From Collinsella sp. (GTDB lineage Bacteria; Actinomycetota; Coriobacteriia; Coriobacteriales; Coriobacteriaceae): DNA of 60,855 bases. Below the pieces are notes generated by a model, which saw only the letters and a list, made by a program, of their open reading frames with translations, made no database searches and was not told where the DNA came from. Both the position numbers and the translations under genes were made by a program. Position 1 is the stretch's first letter; each line of letters starts with the position of its first letter. The stretch lies in contig DXZS01000016.1 in assembly GCA_019419505.1 (NCBI GenBank), forward strand, positions 1 to 60,855, read 5' to 3'. Below are positions 24,911-34,288 of the stretch, one piece after another.

Positions 24911-25651
24911 TTGGCAAGGATCCTGTACAGTGAAATTTACCGCAGCCTTCGAGAGCGGATTGTCGAAGGTAAGCATCCCGTGGGATCGCTCCTTCCTTCC
25001 GAACAAAGTCTGTCCAAAGAGTTCTCCTGTTCTCGAATGACGGTGCGCAAGGCCATTTCACTTCTCGCAAATGAAGGTCTAGTTCAGTCCATTAAAGGCA
25101 AGGGAGTCCTCGTAATCGAGACGTCACTTGCAGGCGCCAGCAAAGAGGGCGCATTCACCGTAAATGACCTTTCTTCGTTCAGCGAATCGGCACACGCGAT
25201 CGGAGCAATTCCAACGTCAAAAATCGTCTATTTCGAACACGTAAGCACCAATAAGTATCTAGCTCAGTTGACGGGATTTCCCGAAGGAGAAGACCTTACG
25301 CATTTGAAGCTCGTCCGCATGCTCGACGATAAACCGGTCGCTGTCGACCGCCACTACTTCCTAACTTCCTCCGTCCCCGGCCTAAACGAGCAGAATGCCA
25401 CCCTGTCGCTCTTCCATTACATCGAGGATGAGCTAGGGCTCACCATTGCCGTGAGCAAACGAACGATAACACTCGCCCAGCCCGACACTGAGGACTGCCG
25501 GTTGCTTGACGTCGATTCTTCTTCGTATCTGGCGGTCGTAACCAGCCAGACATTCGACTCAACCGGAACTCAATTTGAGTATGTCGAGGCGCGTTATATT
25601 CCGAGCATCTTCCATTTTCACGACACGGCAACGCGCACACCCCTACCCTAG
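24911..25651 (+). CDS. GntR/HutC-family repressor of the alpha-glucoside operon
   Basis: The 246-residue regulator has an N-terminal winged helix (residues 5-70: YSEIYRSLRERIVEGKHPVG, LPSEQSLSKEFSCSRMTVRK, NEGLVQSIKGKGVLV). A C-terminal UTRA ligand-binding domain follows (about 92-240). TreR-like members sense sugar phosphates, which fits the adjacent 6-phosphoglucosidase. The start is TTG at 24911 with AAGGAGAG upstream. It is transcribed divergently from the PTS/GH4 operon, and the two TGTCTAGACA sites between them are its likely operators. The inducer is inferred, not shown. Confidence 0.85.
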   Translation: MARILYSEIYRSLRERIVEGKHPVGSLLPSEQSLSKEFSCSRMTVRKAISLLANEGLVQSIKGKGVLVIETSLAGASKEGAFTVNDLSSFSESAHAIGAIPTSKIVYFEHVSTNKYLAQLTGFPEGEDLTHLKLVRMLDDKPVAVDRHYFLTSSVPGLNEQNATLSLFHYIEDELGLTIAVSKRTITLAQPDTEDCRLLDVDSSSYLAVVTSQTFDSTGTQFEYVEARYIPSIFHFHDTATRTPLP

Positions 25652-25699
25652 CAAACGGCACGGAGCAGACTCTTCCCTAATAAATTTGTTCAACAAGAA

Positions 25700-25730
25700 A
25701 GCCGGGGCCCGCGCGATGCGGACCCCGGCT
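25700..25730 (-). terminator. terminator after type III glutamine synthetase
   Basis: The 13-bp stem agccggggcccgc/gcggaccccggct (one mismatch) lies between the convergent GntR and glutamine synthetase genes; the flanking T tract is modest. Confidence 0.7.
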
Positions 25731-25759
25731 CAATGCCGTGACGATATGTCAGTTACGCC

Positions 25760-27847
25760 CTACACGTAGAACAGGATGTCGTCGTAGGTCGGAACCGGCC
25801 AGTAGTCGGCGGCCACGATCTCCTCCATGGCGTCCACGGCAGCACGCAGCGTATCCATAGCGGGAACGACCTCGTGCGCGTACACGTTGGCCTGCTCCTG
25901 GCCATCGAGAGCCTCGGCCTTCTGATGTACGGCGTCGAGCGCCTTGATGGAGTCGTTGATGGCGGTGATACCGTTGCAGAGCTTGTTGAGCGTGTTCTGC
26001 TCGCACTGCATGGCGGCCTCAGCACCGGCGGCACGAATAGTCTCAAGGCCCTTAGCGACCTTGGTGGCATAGGCGGTAATGACCGGGCGATAGGTACGGC
26101 GCGCCTCGCGAACCATCGTGGTGGCCTCGATGTTCATGAGCTTGTTGTACTTCTCGAGCTTGCAGTCGTAGCGGCACTGAGCCTCGGCCTTGGTCAGGAC
26201 GCCCGTCTCCTCAAAGAGCGCAATGGCCTTATCGGAAACAAAGGCGGGCAGGGCGTCGGCCGTGGTCTTGTTGTTGGCAAGGCCGCGCTTCTCGGCCTCG
26301 ACGGGCCACTCATCGGAGTAGCCGTCACCGGAGAAGAGGATACGCTGGTGGTCGGTCAGGACCTTCTTGCAGTACTCGAGCGCGGCGTCTTGGAAATCAT
26401 CCTCGGGCGTACCCTCAAGGGCATCGGCGAAGGACTTGAGCGACTTGGCCACGGCGGCATCGAGCACCAGGTTGGAGTCGGAGACGTTCTGCTCGGAGCC
26501 GCAGGCACGGAACTCGAACTTGTTGCCGGTGAAGGCAAACGGGGAGGTGCGGTTGCGGTCGGTGTTGTCCTGCATCAGCTTGGGCAGGGTATCGGCGCCC
26601 AGGTCAAGCACGCCGCGCGTGGCATGGACGGAAGCTTTGCCATCGATGATCTTCTCGACGACCTCGGTAAGCTGGTCGCCCAGGAAGATGGACATAATCG
26701 CCGGAGGAGCCTCATTGGCGCCCAGACGATGATCGTTGCCGGCCGAGGCAACGGAGGCACGCAGGAGCTCCTGATAGTTATCGACGGCCTCGATCACCGC
26801 GGTGAGGAAGACGATGAACTGCAGGTTGTCGAGCGGGGTGTCGCCCGGATCGAGCAGATTCTCGGACTCGGTGCCAAGCGACCAGTTGTTGTGCTTGCCC
26901 GAACCGTTGATGCCCTCGAAGGGCTTCTCGTGCAGCAGGCAGACCAAGTCGTGGCGGGAGGCAATGAGCTTCATCTTCTCCATCATGACCAGATTCTGGT
27001 CGATGGCCTCGTTGACCTCGCCATAGACAGGGGCGAGCTCATGCTGGCAAGGAGCGACCTCGTTGTGCTTGGTCTTAGCGGGAATGCCGAGCGCCCACAG
27101 TTCATCATCCAGATCCTTCATATAGGCCGAGACGGTGGGGCGGATAGCGCCAAAGTAGTGCTCCTCGAGCTCCTGGCCCTTGCAGGGAGCAGCACCAAAG
27201 AGGGTGCGGCCGGTGATGACCAGGTCCCTGCGCTTGCGGTAAGCGTCCTTCTTGATCAGGAAGTACTCCTGCTCATCGCCCACGGAAGGAACGACCTTCT
27301 TGGGGGTCTTGCCAAACAGCGCCAAAACGCGCTTGGACTCACGCGAGAGCGCGGTCATGGAGCGCAGCAGCGGGGTCTTCTTGTCCAGGGCCTCGCCCGT
27401 GTAGGAGCAGAAAGCTGTGGGGATGCACAGGACATCGTCCTTAATGAATGCGGGGCTGGTGGGATCCCAAGCGGTGTAGCCACGGGCCTCGAAGGTGGCA
27501 CGCAGGCCGCCGTTGGGGAAACTGGAGGCGTCCGGCTCGCCCTGGATGAGGTTCTTGCCCGTAAACTTGGTAATGGCGGTGCCGTCGTGGTTGGGCTCCA
27601 GGAAGCTGTCGTGCTTCTCGGAAGTAATGCCCGAAAGCGGCTGGAACCAGTGCGCGTAGTGCGTCGCGCCCTTGGAGATGGCCCAGACCTTCATGGCGTG
27701 GGCAACGGCGTTGGCCACATCCAGGTCGAGCGGCTCACCGTCCTCGAGGGTTGCAGCAAGGCGCTTCCAAATGTCCTTGGGGAGGTAGTCCTTCATGACT
27801 TCCTCAGAGAACACCATGGTCCCGAAGCGGTCAGTAAGTTCGGCCAT
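25760..27847 (-). CDS. glnN: glutamine synthetase type III
   Basis: The 695-residue enzyme makes glutamine from glutamate, ammonia and ATP. Its size and the GSIII motif GGLRATFEARGYTAWDPTSP (about 130) separate it from the 450-residue GSI. Catalytic-site segments NEVAPCQHELAPVYGEVNEA (about 290), NGSGKHNNWSLGT (about 340) and NRTSPFAFTGNKFEFRACGS (about 450-470) are intact. The ATG at 27847 follows AAGGGAG; the frame is open to 27910. It is monocistronic between a terminator and a long leader with a palindrome. Confidence 0.95.
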   Translation of the reverse strand: MAELTDRFGTMVFSEEVMKDYLPKDIWKRLAATLEDGEPLDLDVANAVAHAMKVWAISKGATHYAHWFQPLSGITSEKHDSFLEPNHDGTAITKFTGKNLIQGEPDASSFPNGGLRATFEARGYTAWDPTSPAFIKDDVLCIPTAFCSYTGEALDKKTPLLRSMTALSRESKRVLALFGKTPKKVVPSVGDEQEYFLIKKDAYRKRRDLVITGRTLFGAAPCKGQELEEHYFGAIRPTVSAYMKDLDDELWALGIPAKTKHNEVAPCQHELAPVYGEVNEAIDQNLVMMEKMKLIASRHDLVCLLHEKPFEGINGSGKHNNWSLGTESENLLDPGDTPLDNLQFIVFLTAVIEAVDNYQELLRASVASAGNDHRLGANEAPPAIMSIFLGDQLTEVVEKIIDGKASVHATRGVLDLGADTLPKLMQDNTDRNRTSPFAFTGNKFEFRACGSEQNVSDSNLVLDAAVAKSLKSFADALEGTPEDDFQDAALEYCKKVLTDHQRILFSGDGYSDEWPVEAEKRGLANNKTTADALPAFVSDKAIALFEETGVLTKAEAQCRYDCKLEKYNKLMNIEATTMVREARRTYRPVITAYATKVAKGLETIRAAGAEAAMQCEQNTLNKLCNGITAINDSIKALDAVHQKAEALDGQEQANVYAHEVVPAMDTLRAAVDAMEEIVAADYWPVPTYDDILFYV

Positions 27848-28273
27848 ACGGAACTCCCTTCGTATCGGCACCGCGTGAGAAGCGGTGTTGATTACTAACG
27901 AACGAGTCATAGATTAGGCTCGTCGTGTTTCCGCAACATTACCGTTATGTTGCTGTCACGAAACCAATCAATGAGGTTACCGCATCGCAGCGGTATTGCC
28001 ACCCTCAACAGCCAACGAACTGCATAAATTGCAGACCTCCCCGCATGGTTTAAGGGTAGTCAATCTGGGATGGGGCTCTATTAACTGGTATTTTGCATCA
28101 GATACCAGTCTTTATAGCCCGTGTCAAAATGAGCCGCCCTGTTATAGGGAATGCCAATGGCAAGGCATCTTTGATTGGTATCCCCGAATAGCGAGTGAAA
28201 CTCCACCGTGACACAGTGGTGCTGTAGAATCCTTACAACACATCACACTATTACGCATCTAAAGGAGCACGAT
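27848..28273. other. 426-bp divergent intergenic region with palindromes
   Basis: An inverted repeat gcaacat (27933-27939) / atgttgc (27947-27953) lies 90 bp before the glutamine synthetase ATG and is a candidate nitrogen-control site. Another, actggtat/ataccagt (28084-28109), lies midway. AAAGGAG at 28261 is the metF ribosome site. No ORF or riboswitch is recognised. Confidence 0.5.
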
Positions 28274-29146
28274 ATGCGCGTCGACGAGGTTTTTAAGCAG
28301 GCAGCATCCCAGGGCACCGCACCCGTTTCGTTTGAGATGTTCCCGCCCAAGGGCGAGCTTACCCTCAACACGGCTCGCGAGGTGGCAGGCAATCTGTGCA
28401 AGCTTTCGCCGAGCTTTGTCTCGGTCACCTGCTCTGCCGGCGGCTCGGGCAATGGCGCCACCACCGCCCCCATCGCGCATATGATTACGAGCGAATTCGA
28501 TACACCCTCGGTGGCACACCTTACCTGCGTGGGCCGCTCGCACGCCGATATCGCCGCCAAGATCGATGAATACCGCTCCGCCGGCGTAGAAAACATCCTG
28601 GCCCTGCGCGGTGATCTTCCCGCTGGCGCGACCGAGGACGACAAGCCCGCCTCCGACTACGCCTACGCCCGCGACCTCATCCCCGAGCTCGTCGACGCCG
28701 GCTTTTGTGTGGGCGCCGCAGCCTACCCCGAGGGCCACATTGCCTGCGAGGACCTCAACCTCTCGGTCGAATACCTCAAGCAAAAACAGGATGCCGGTGC
28801 GAGCTTCTTCGTGACGCAGCTCTTTTTTGATAACGAGTGCTTCTACCGCTTCCGCGAGCTTGCCGACAAGGCGGGCATCACCGTGCCGATTACCGCGGGC
28901 ATCATGCCGTTTATGGGCAAGTCGCAGATCAGCCGCATGGTCTTTATGTGCGGCGCGTCGCTGCCCTCCCCCGTCATCAAGATTCTCGCCAAGTACGAGA
29001 ACGACCCCGAGAGCCTGCAGGCAGCCGGTGTAGATTATGCCGCCCGTCAGCTTTGCGACCTTAAGGAGCACGGCGCCGACGGTCTGCACCTGTACACTAT
29101 GAATCGTCCTGCAATCGCCGCAACCATTATGGAGCGCCTGGGGTAA
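28274..29146 (+). CDS. metF: methylenetetrahydrofolate reductase
   Basis: MetF reduces 5,10-methylene-THF to 5-methyl-THF, the methyl donor for MetH. The 290-residue TIM-barrel protein has the conserved FEMFPPKGE near the N-terminus (catalytic Glu), HLTCVGRS, LALRGDLP, the FVTQLFFD strand and the ITAGIMPFMGKSQ segment of the FAD/folate site. The start at 28274 follows AAAGGAG. Its stop overlaps the next ATG by one base (TAATG), giving a coupled metF, MetH-reactivation and metH operon. Confidence 0.95.
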   Translation: MRVDEVFKQAASQGTAPVSFEMFPPKGELTLNTAREVAGNLCKLSPSFVSVTCSAGGSGNGATTAPIAHMITSEFDTPSVAHLTCVGRSHADIAAKIDEYRSAGVENILALRGDLPAGATEDDKPASDYAYARDLIPELVDAGFCVGAAAYPEGHIACEDLNLSVEYLKQKQDAGASFFVTQLFFDNECFYRFRELADKAGITVPITAGIMPFMGKSQISRMVFMCGASLPSPVIKILAKYENDPESLQAAGVDYAARQLCDLKEHGADGLHLYTMNRPAIAATIMERLG

Positions 29147-29934
29147 TGGAAAAACCGCACATCGATACAACCGCTGTCGAAGTGCCGGCCGACCTTGCGT
29201 CGCCGGCGCTTTATCGTATCGATGATGCCCACCATCCCCGCGTCGATCGTGCCGAGATGCTGCGCTATCTGGGCTACAGCGGTCAGCAAATTGAGCCCGA
29301 GCTGTCGCAGCGTATTGAGCTTGTCGTTGAGCGTCTGGAGCTGGACATTGAACCCCGTGGCGTGCGACGCGTGTTTGCCGTCGATGCCACGGGCGTGGGC
29401 GAGCAGGGCGAACCCTGCATTCGCTTGGTCGGCACCAACGTTGAGCTGCGCGGTCGTGATATCTATCGACATCTCAAAGACGCCCGCTTTGCCGCGCTCA
29501 TGGCATGCACCCTCGGCATGGACGCCGAGCGTCGCCTACGCACCACGGGAGCTCAGCAGCCCCTAGAGGGAGCCGTGCTCGACGCCGCATGCTCTGCCTA
29601 TGTAGAAGCCGCCGTTGAACAAATGGACCAGCAGGTCAAGACGGACGCCGCCGTTCATGGGCTCGCCGGCAACTGGCGCTTCAGTCCCGGCTATGGCGAC
29701 TGCCCACTCTCGGCCCAGCGCTCGATCGTGAATGCGCTCAACGCCACGCGGCTCATCGGGCTTACCGTCACGCCCACCAGCCTGCTCATGCCCACCAAGA
29801 GCGTGACCGCGGTGATCGGTCTGTTCGACGGCGAGGTCCACGACGCCCAGAGCCGCCCCACCTGCAATATCTGCCGCATGCGCGAGCACTGCCGCTTCCG
29901 CGCCGCCCACACCACCTGCTATTCCAGCCATTAG
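29146..29934 (+). CDS. stand-alone MetH activation-domain protein
   Basis: The 262-residue protein matches the B12-dependent methionine synthase activation domain (PF02965), normally the C-terminal part of MetH. That domain binds AdoMet and remethylates cob(II)alamin together with a reductant. Conserved pieces include RYLGYSGQQIEP, LGMDAERRLR and SPGYGDCPLSAQR, which carries the AdoMet-site Arg-x-x-x-Gly-Tyr-like region. The tail CNICRMREHCRF with further Cys may bind a metal or Fe-S centre, unlike classical MetH. It lies between metF and metH, which lacks this domain, so a split reactivation system is inferred. Confidence 0.85.
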   Translation: MEKPHIDTTAVEVPADLASPALYRIDDAHHPRVDRAEMLRYLGYSGQQIEPELSQRIELVVERLELDIEPRGVRRVFAVDATGVGEQGEPCIRLVGTNVELRGRDIYRHLKDARFAALMACTLGMDAERRLRTTGAQQPLEGAVLDAACSAYVEAAVEQMDQQVKTDAAVHGLAGNWRFSPGYGDCPLSAQRSIVNALNATRLIGLTVTPTSLLMPTKSVTAVIGLFDGEVHDAQSRPTCNICRMREHCRFRAAHTTCYSSH

Positions 29935-29943
29935 GAGCCCTCG

Positions 29944-32499
29944 ATGTTTACTCCGCTTATCACTCATGATTCTGACGGCACTGCATTGGCGGCACCCGTT
30001 GATGCCGCACGTCGCAACGGTGCCACGTACAAGACGCGCACGATCGACGATCTGCGCATTAAGGACGATCGCCTGCGTGCGGCCATCGAGGGCACGGGAC
30101 ACCTGCTGTTCGACGGCGGCATGGGCACCATGTTGCAGGCCGCTGGCATGAAGGCGGGCGCCCTGCCCGAGCTGCTCAACTTTGAGGAACCCCAGGTCAT
30201 CACCGATATTCAGCGTCAGTACGTCGACGCCGGCTGTGACGTGATCACCGCCAACACCTTTGGTGCCAACGCCCACAAGCTCGACGGCGCCGCCACCGTT
30301 GCAGACGTCTTTGCCGCGGCCGTCACCTGCGCCCGCGTGGCCGGCGCCCGCTACGTCGCCGGCGACATCGGCCCCATCGGCGCCCTGCTGCGCCCCCTGG
30401 GCACCCTCAGCTTTGACGAAGCCTACGACCTTTTTGCCGAGGAGGTGCGCGCCGGCGTCGCTGCGGGTGTGGACCTCTTTATTATCGAGACTATGACCGA
30501 TCTTGCCGAGATCAAGGCGGCCGTCCTCGCCTGCCGCGAAAACTCCGACCTGCCCGTCTTTGCCACCATGACCTTTGAGGAAGACGGTCGCACGTTCCTG
30601 GGCACGAGCCCCGAGGTGGCCGCCATCACGCTCGACGCCATCGGCGCCGACGTTCTGGGCATCAACTGCAGCCAGGGACCGGCCGAGCTCCGAGGGCTCG
30701 CCGCGCGTATGCTCACCGTCACCGACAAGCCCGTTATGGTGCAGGCCAATGCGGGACTGCCCCGCGTGGACGACGACGGCAACACCGTCTTTGATATCCA
30801 GGCAACCGAATACGCCGAGGCCGTCGCCGGCATGATTGAGGACGGCGTGAGCGTCGTGGGCGGCTGCTGCGGCACCACGCCGGCGCACATGGCGGCACTT
30901 CGCACCCTCATCGACAACCACACGCCCTGCACGCGTCACCGCAAGCCCAGCATGTCGGTCACGAGCGCCCAGACGGTCGTGGACCTCCCCTGCGACGGCC
31001 ACAAGATCGCCGTCATCGGCGAGCGCATCAACCCCACCGGCAAAAAGCGCCTGCAGCAGGCCCTACGCGACGGCGACCTGGACTACGTCGTAAGCCAGGG
31101 CATCAGCCAGCAAGAGCAGGGTGCCGATATCCTGGACGTCAACGTGGGCCTGCCCGAGATCGACGAGGTCAAGGTCATCCAGCAAGCGACCGAGCAGCTC
31201 CAAGGCTCCACGCTGCTGCCGCTGCAGATCGACTCCACCGACCCCGCCGCCGTCGAGGCCGCCGTGCGCCGCTACGCCGGCAAGCCCATCATCAACTCGG
31301 TTAACGGCAAGCAGCAGATCATGGACGAGATCTTCCCGCTGGTCGCCCACTATGGCACCAACGTCGTCGGCCTCACGCTCGACGAGGGCGGCATCCCCGA
31401 TACCGCCGAGGCTCGCTTCGCCATCGCCGAGCGCATCGTGACCGAGGCCGCCCGCTACGGCATCGGCCCGGACCGCATCCTCATCGACTGCCTGGTCATG
31501 ACCGCCTCGACCAACCAGCGCCAGGCTGAGCAGATCCTGCGCGCCATGTCTATGTGCAAGGAGCGCCTGGGCGTCAAATGCGCACTCGGCGTGTCGAACA
31601 TCAGCTTTGGCCTGCCTGCTCGCCCGCTGCTGGGCTCGGTCTTTTTGGCTGCCGCTTTTGGCGCGGGCCTGGACGCCCCCATCATGAACCCAGGTTCCAA
31701 GCGCTTTATGGATACCGTCTACAGCTATCGCGTGCTGAGCGTCGAGGACGAGGGCTCGACCGGATACATCGAGCGCTACGCCGGCTGGACCGATCCGTAT
31801 AAGATTGCCGCCAACCCGGCGGCCGCCCAGTCAGCATCGATCGATGCCGCGCCTACCGCAAGCACCACCGCAAGCGCCGATGACGACCCCATCCGCCACA
31901 TGGTCGTCTCAGGACGCAAGGGCGAAATCGCGGCCGAGACCGAACGCCTGCTGGCCGACCACAACGCCATGGACCTCATCAACGACCACTTTATCCCCGC
32001 CCTCGATGAGGTCGGAGTCCTCTTTGACCAGGGCAAGTTCTTCTTGCCGCAGCTCATGGCCTCGGCCGAGGCCGCGCGCGTGGGCTTCGATACCATCAAA
32101 CGCCTGATGCCCGCCGGCGAGATTGCCGACAAGGGTAAGATCTGCGTGGCCACCGTCAAGGGCGACATCCACGACATCGGTAAGAACATCGTCAAGATGC
32201 TGCTCGATAACTACGGCTATACCGTCTTTGACCTTGGCCGCGACGTCGATCCGCAGGAGGTGCTCAAAACCGTCAAGGAGCGCGACATTAAGCTCGTCGG
32301 CCTCTCGGCGCTTATGACCACCACGGTCGTCGCCATGGAGGAGACCATCAAGCTGCTTCATGCCGAGGTCCCGGGCGTCAAGATTATCGTGGGCGGCGCC
32401 GTGCTCACCCCCGAATACGCCAAGCAGATCGGCGCAGACTACTACGCCAAGGATGCCGCCGAAAGCGCCCGTATCGCCGAAGAGGTCTTTGGACGGTAA
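29944..32499 (+). CDS. metH: cobalamin-dependent methionine synthase without activation domain
   Basis: MetH transfers the methyl group from 5-methyl-THF to homocysteine via cobalamin. The 851 residues contain the homocysteine/zinc module (about 45-330; Cys ligands in GINCSQGP and GGCCGTTP), the pterin-binding barrel (about 350-610; GERINPTGKKR, VNSVNGKQ) and the cap plus B12-binding module. His743 in GDIHDIGKNIV is the lower cobalt ligand. The roughly 330-residue AdoMet activation domain of E. coli MetH is absent and is encoded by the preceding gene. AGGAG upstream supports the start. Confidence 0.95.
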   Translation: MFTPLITHDSDGTALAAPVDAARRNGATYKTRTIDDLRIKDDRLRAAIEGTGHLLFDGGMGTMLQAAGMKAGALPELLNFEEPQVITDIQRQYVDAGCDVITANTFGANAHKLDGAATVADVFAAAVTCARVAGARYVAGDIGPIGALLRPLGTLSFDEAYDLFAEEVRAGVAAGVDLFIIETMTDLAEIKAAVLACRENSDLPVFATMTFEEDGRTFLGTSPEVAAITLDAIGADVLGINCSQGPAELRGLAARMLTVTDKPVMVQANAGLPRVDDDGNTVFDIQATEYAEAVAGMIEDGVSVVGGCCGTTPAHMAALRTLIDNHTPCTRHRKPSMSVTSAQTVVDLPCDGHKIAVIGERINPTGKKRLQQALRDGDLDYVVSQGISQQEQGADILDVNVGLPEIDEVKVIQQATEQLQGSTLLPLQIDSTDPAAVEAAVRRYAGKPIINSVNGKQQIMDEIFPLVAHYGTNVVGLTLDEGGIPDTAEARFAIAERIVTEAARYGIGPDRILIDCLVMTASTNQRQAEQILRAMSMCKERLGVKCALGVSNISFGLPARPLLGSVFLAAAFGAGLDAPIMNPGSKRFMDTVYSYRVLSVEDEGSTGYIERYAGWTDPYKIAANPAAAQSASIDAAPTASTTASADDDPIRHMVVSGRKGEIAAETERLLADHNAMDLINDHFIPALDEVGVLFDQGKFFLPQLMASAEAARVGFDTIKRLMPAGEIADKGKICVATVKGDIHDIGKNIVKMLLDNYGYTVFDLGRDVDPQEVLKTVKERDIKLVGLSALMTTTVVAMEETIKLLHAEVPGVKIIVGGAVLTPEYAKQIGADYYAKDAAESARIAEEVFGR

Positions 32500-32524
32500 C
32501 ACAACGGAAACAACCCCGCACCAA

Positions 32525-32562
32525 AACGTGCCGCATGCGACACTTGGCACGTGCGGCACGTT
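32525..32562. repeat. 11-bp inverted repeat between metH and UPF0210 gene
   Basis: aacgtgccgca and tgcggcacgtt pair perfectly around a 16-bp loop. It may be a weak terminator of the met operon or a regulatory hairpin; there is no T tract. Confidence 0.5.
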
Positions 32563-32607
32563 AGAATAGATAAGACTATGCTCGTTTTGGCAGATAGGAG
32601 CGCAAGG

Positions 32608-33972
32608 ATGGCGATCACGCCCGCAGAAATCGCGGAAACCCGCGGCATGGTTGAGGAGCAGAACCTCGACATCAGGACCATCACCATGGGTGTTTCGCTC
32701 ATGGGTTGCGGCGACGAGAACCTCGACCGCATGTGCACGAAGATCTACGACCACGTGACGCACACGGCTGAGCACCTGGTCGAGACCGCCGAGAACCTCG
32801 AGCGCGAGTACGGTATCCCCATCGTCAACAAGCGCGTTTCCGTCACCCCGGTGGCGCAGATTGCCGCATGCTGCAAGGATGAGGACCTCACCCCCATCGC
32901 GCACGCCCTCGACCGCGCGGCAGAGACGCTCGGCATCGATTACCTGGGCGGCTTCTCCGCACTCGTCCAAAAGGGCATCGGCGACGCCGACCGCCGCGTC
33001 ATCCAGTCCATCCCCCAGGCGCTCGCTACCACCAGCCGCGTCTGCTCCAGCGTCAACGTCGCCAGCCTGCGCGCCGGCATCAACATGGACGCCGTGCTCA
33101 TGGCAGCGCAGACCATCATCGACGCCGCTAAGCTCACGGCCGACCAGGACTCCGTTGGCGCATCCAAGTTTGTCTGCTTTGCCAACATGGTCGAGGACTC
33201 CCCGTTTATGGCGGGCGCCGTCCACGGCGGTGGCGAGGCCGACGCCGTCATCAACGTGGGTGTCTCGGGCCCCGGCGTTATGGCCGCAGCTCTGGAGACG
33301 CTGCCCGACTCCGCATCGATGATGGAAGTCGCCGAGAAGATTAAACAGACCGCCTTTAAGATCACCCGTGCCGGTGAGCTCATGAGCCGCGAGGCCGCCC
33401 GTCGCCTGGGTGTCGAGAAGGGCATCGTCGACCTGTCGCTGGCGCCTACGCCTGCCATCGGCGATTCCGTTGCCCGCATCCTCGAGATCATCGGCGTGGG
33501 CACCTGCGGTGGCCCGGGCACGACCTGCGCACTCGCCATGCTCAACGATGCCGTCAAGAAGGGCGGCGTTATGGCCAGCTCCAGCGTGGGCGGCCTCTCG
33601 GGCGCTTTTATCCCCGTGTCCGAGGACGCCGGCATGATTGCCGCCGTCGAGGCCGGTGCGCTTTCGCTCGAAAAGCTCGAGGCTATGACCTGCGTCTGCT
33701 CCGTCGGCCTGGACATGATCGCCATCCCCGGTGACACCCCGGTCGAGACCATCGCCGGCATCATCGCCGACGAGATGGCCATCGGCGTCATCAACAACAA
33801 GACCACGGCCGTCCGCGTGATTCCCGCCATTGGCAAGGGCGTGGGCGACTGCGTCGAGTACGGCGGCCTGTTCGGCCGTGCACCCATCATGCCGGTGAAC
33901 CCCAACGCCGGCACCGTGCTCGCCCACCGTGGTGGACGCTTCCCGGCACCGCTGAACTCGCTGAAGAACTAG
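32608..33972 (+). CDS. PFL family protein (UPF0210/DUF711)
   Basis: The 454-residue protein matches the UPF0210 family, whose members resemble pyruvate formate-lyase folds but have no established reaction. Conserved segments are MGVSLMGC, NKRVSVTPVAQIAA, GGFSALVQKG, GGVMASSSVGGLSGAFIPVS and GGLFGRAPIMPVN. It is typically paired with a small ACT-domain gene, which is not present here. The start at 32608 follows AGGAGCG. The fold-back element at 33990 lies 18 bp after the stop. Confidence 0.85.
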   Translation: MAITPAEIAETRGMVEEQNLDIRTITMGVSLMGCGDENLDRMCTKIYDHVTHTAEHLVETAENLEREYGIPIVNKRVSVTPVAQIAACCKDEDLTPIAHALDRAAETLGIDYLGGFSALVQKGIGDADRRVIQSIPQALATTSRVCSSVNVASLRAGINMDAVLMAAQTIIDAAKLTADQDSVGASKFVCFANMVEDSPFMAGAVHGGGEADAVINVGVSGPGVMAAALETLPDSASMMEVAEKIKQTAFKITRAGELMSREAARRLGVEKGIVDLSLAPTPAIGDSVARILEIIGVGTCGGPGTTCALAMLNDAVKKGGVMASSSVGGLSGAFIPVSEDAGMIAAVEAGALSLEKLEAMTCVCSVGLDMIAIPGDTPVETIAGIIADEMAIGVINNKTTAVRVIPAIGKGVGDCVEYGGLFGRAPIMPVNPNAGTVLAHRGGRFPAPLNSLKN

Positions 33973-33989
33973 CTTAGGGGTACGGGCGA

Positions 33990-34123
33990 GGAGCCCCGGG
34001 GGGGGCAAATATATAAGGTCGCCTGCTCGGACAGTCCTGACTCGCACGGAGAGCACATTAAGTGCTCTCCGGCTCGTGCGGAACTCGCGATCGACCTTAT
34101 ATATTTGCCCCCCCCGGGGCTCC
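33990..34123. repeat. fold-back element A (perfect 32-bp arms, inner TTAAT hairpin)
   Basis: Arms at 33990-34021 and 34092-34123 are exact reverse complements beginning GGAGCCCCGG. Inside are the boxes TCGGACAGTCCTGA (34027-34040) and CGTGCGGAACTC (34075-34086), plus a 9-bp hairpin ggagagcac-attaa-gtgctctcc (34048-34070). Read on the minus strand it has the same boxes and loop as the element at 54744-54882 but unrelated stem sequences. Confidence 0.85.
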
Positions 34124-34288
34124 CGCACAACGGGACCTCGGTTGGGTTCTATCCCTTTGGCAGTTGCTTCGCTCCTGCACCACTTTGCTGGTACGGCGGT
34201 TTGGCGTTGGATCGGTTCTTTCTGATATATGCTGGTTGCGGCTCTTCTTTTGGGAGGAGTCGCTTTTTTGTTGCTAGGAGGTTGGCCC

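Noticed and set aside
25874..27898. 674-codon open frame on the plus strand
   Set aside because: It is antisense to the type III glutamine synthetase; a GC-rich codon shadow.
27848..28273. Cobalamin or SAM riboswitch before the met operon
   Set aside because: No B12-box-like or SAM-box-like conserved core is visible in the leader.
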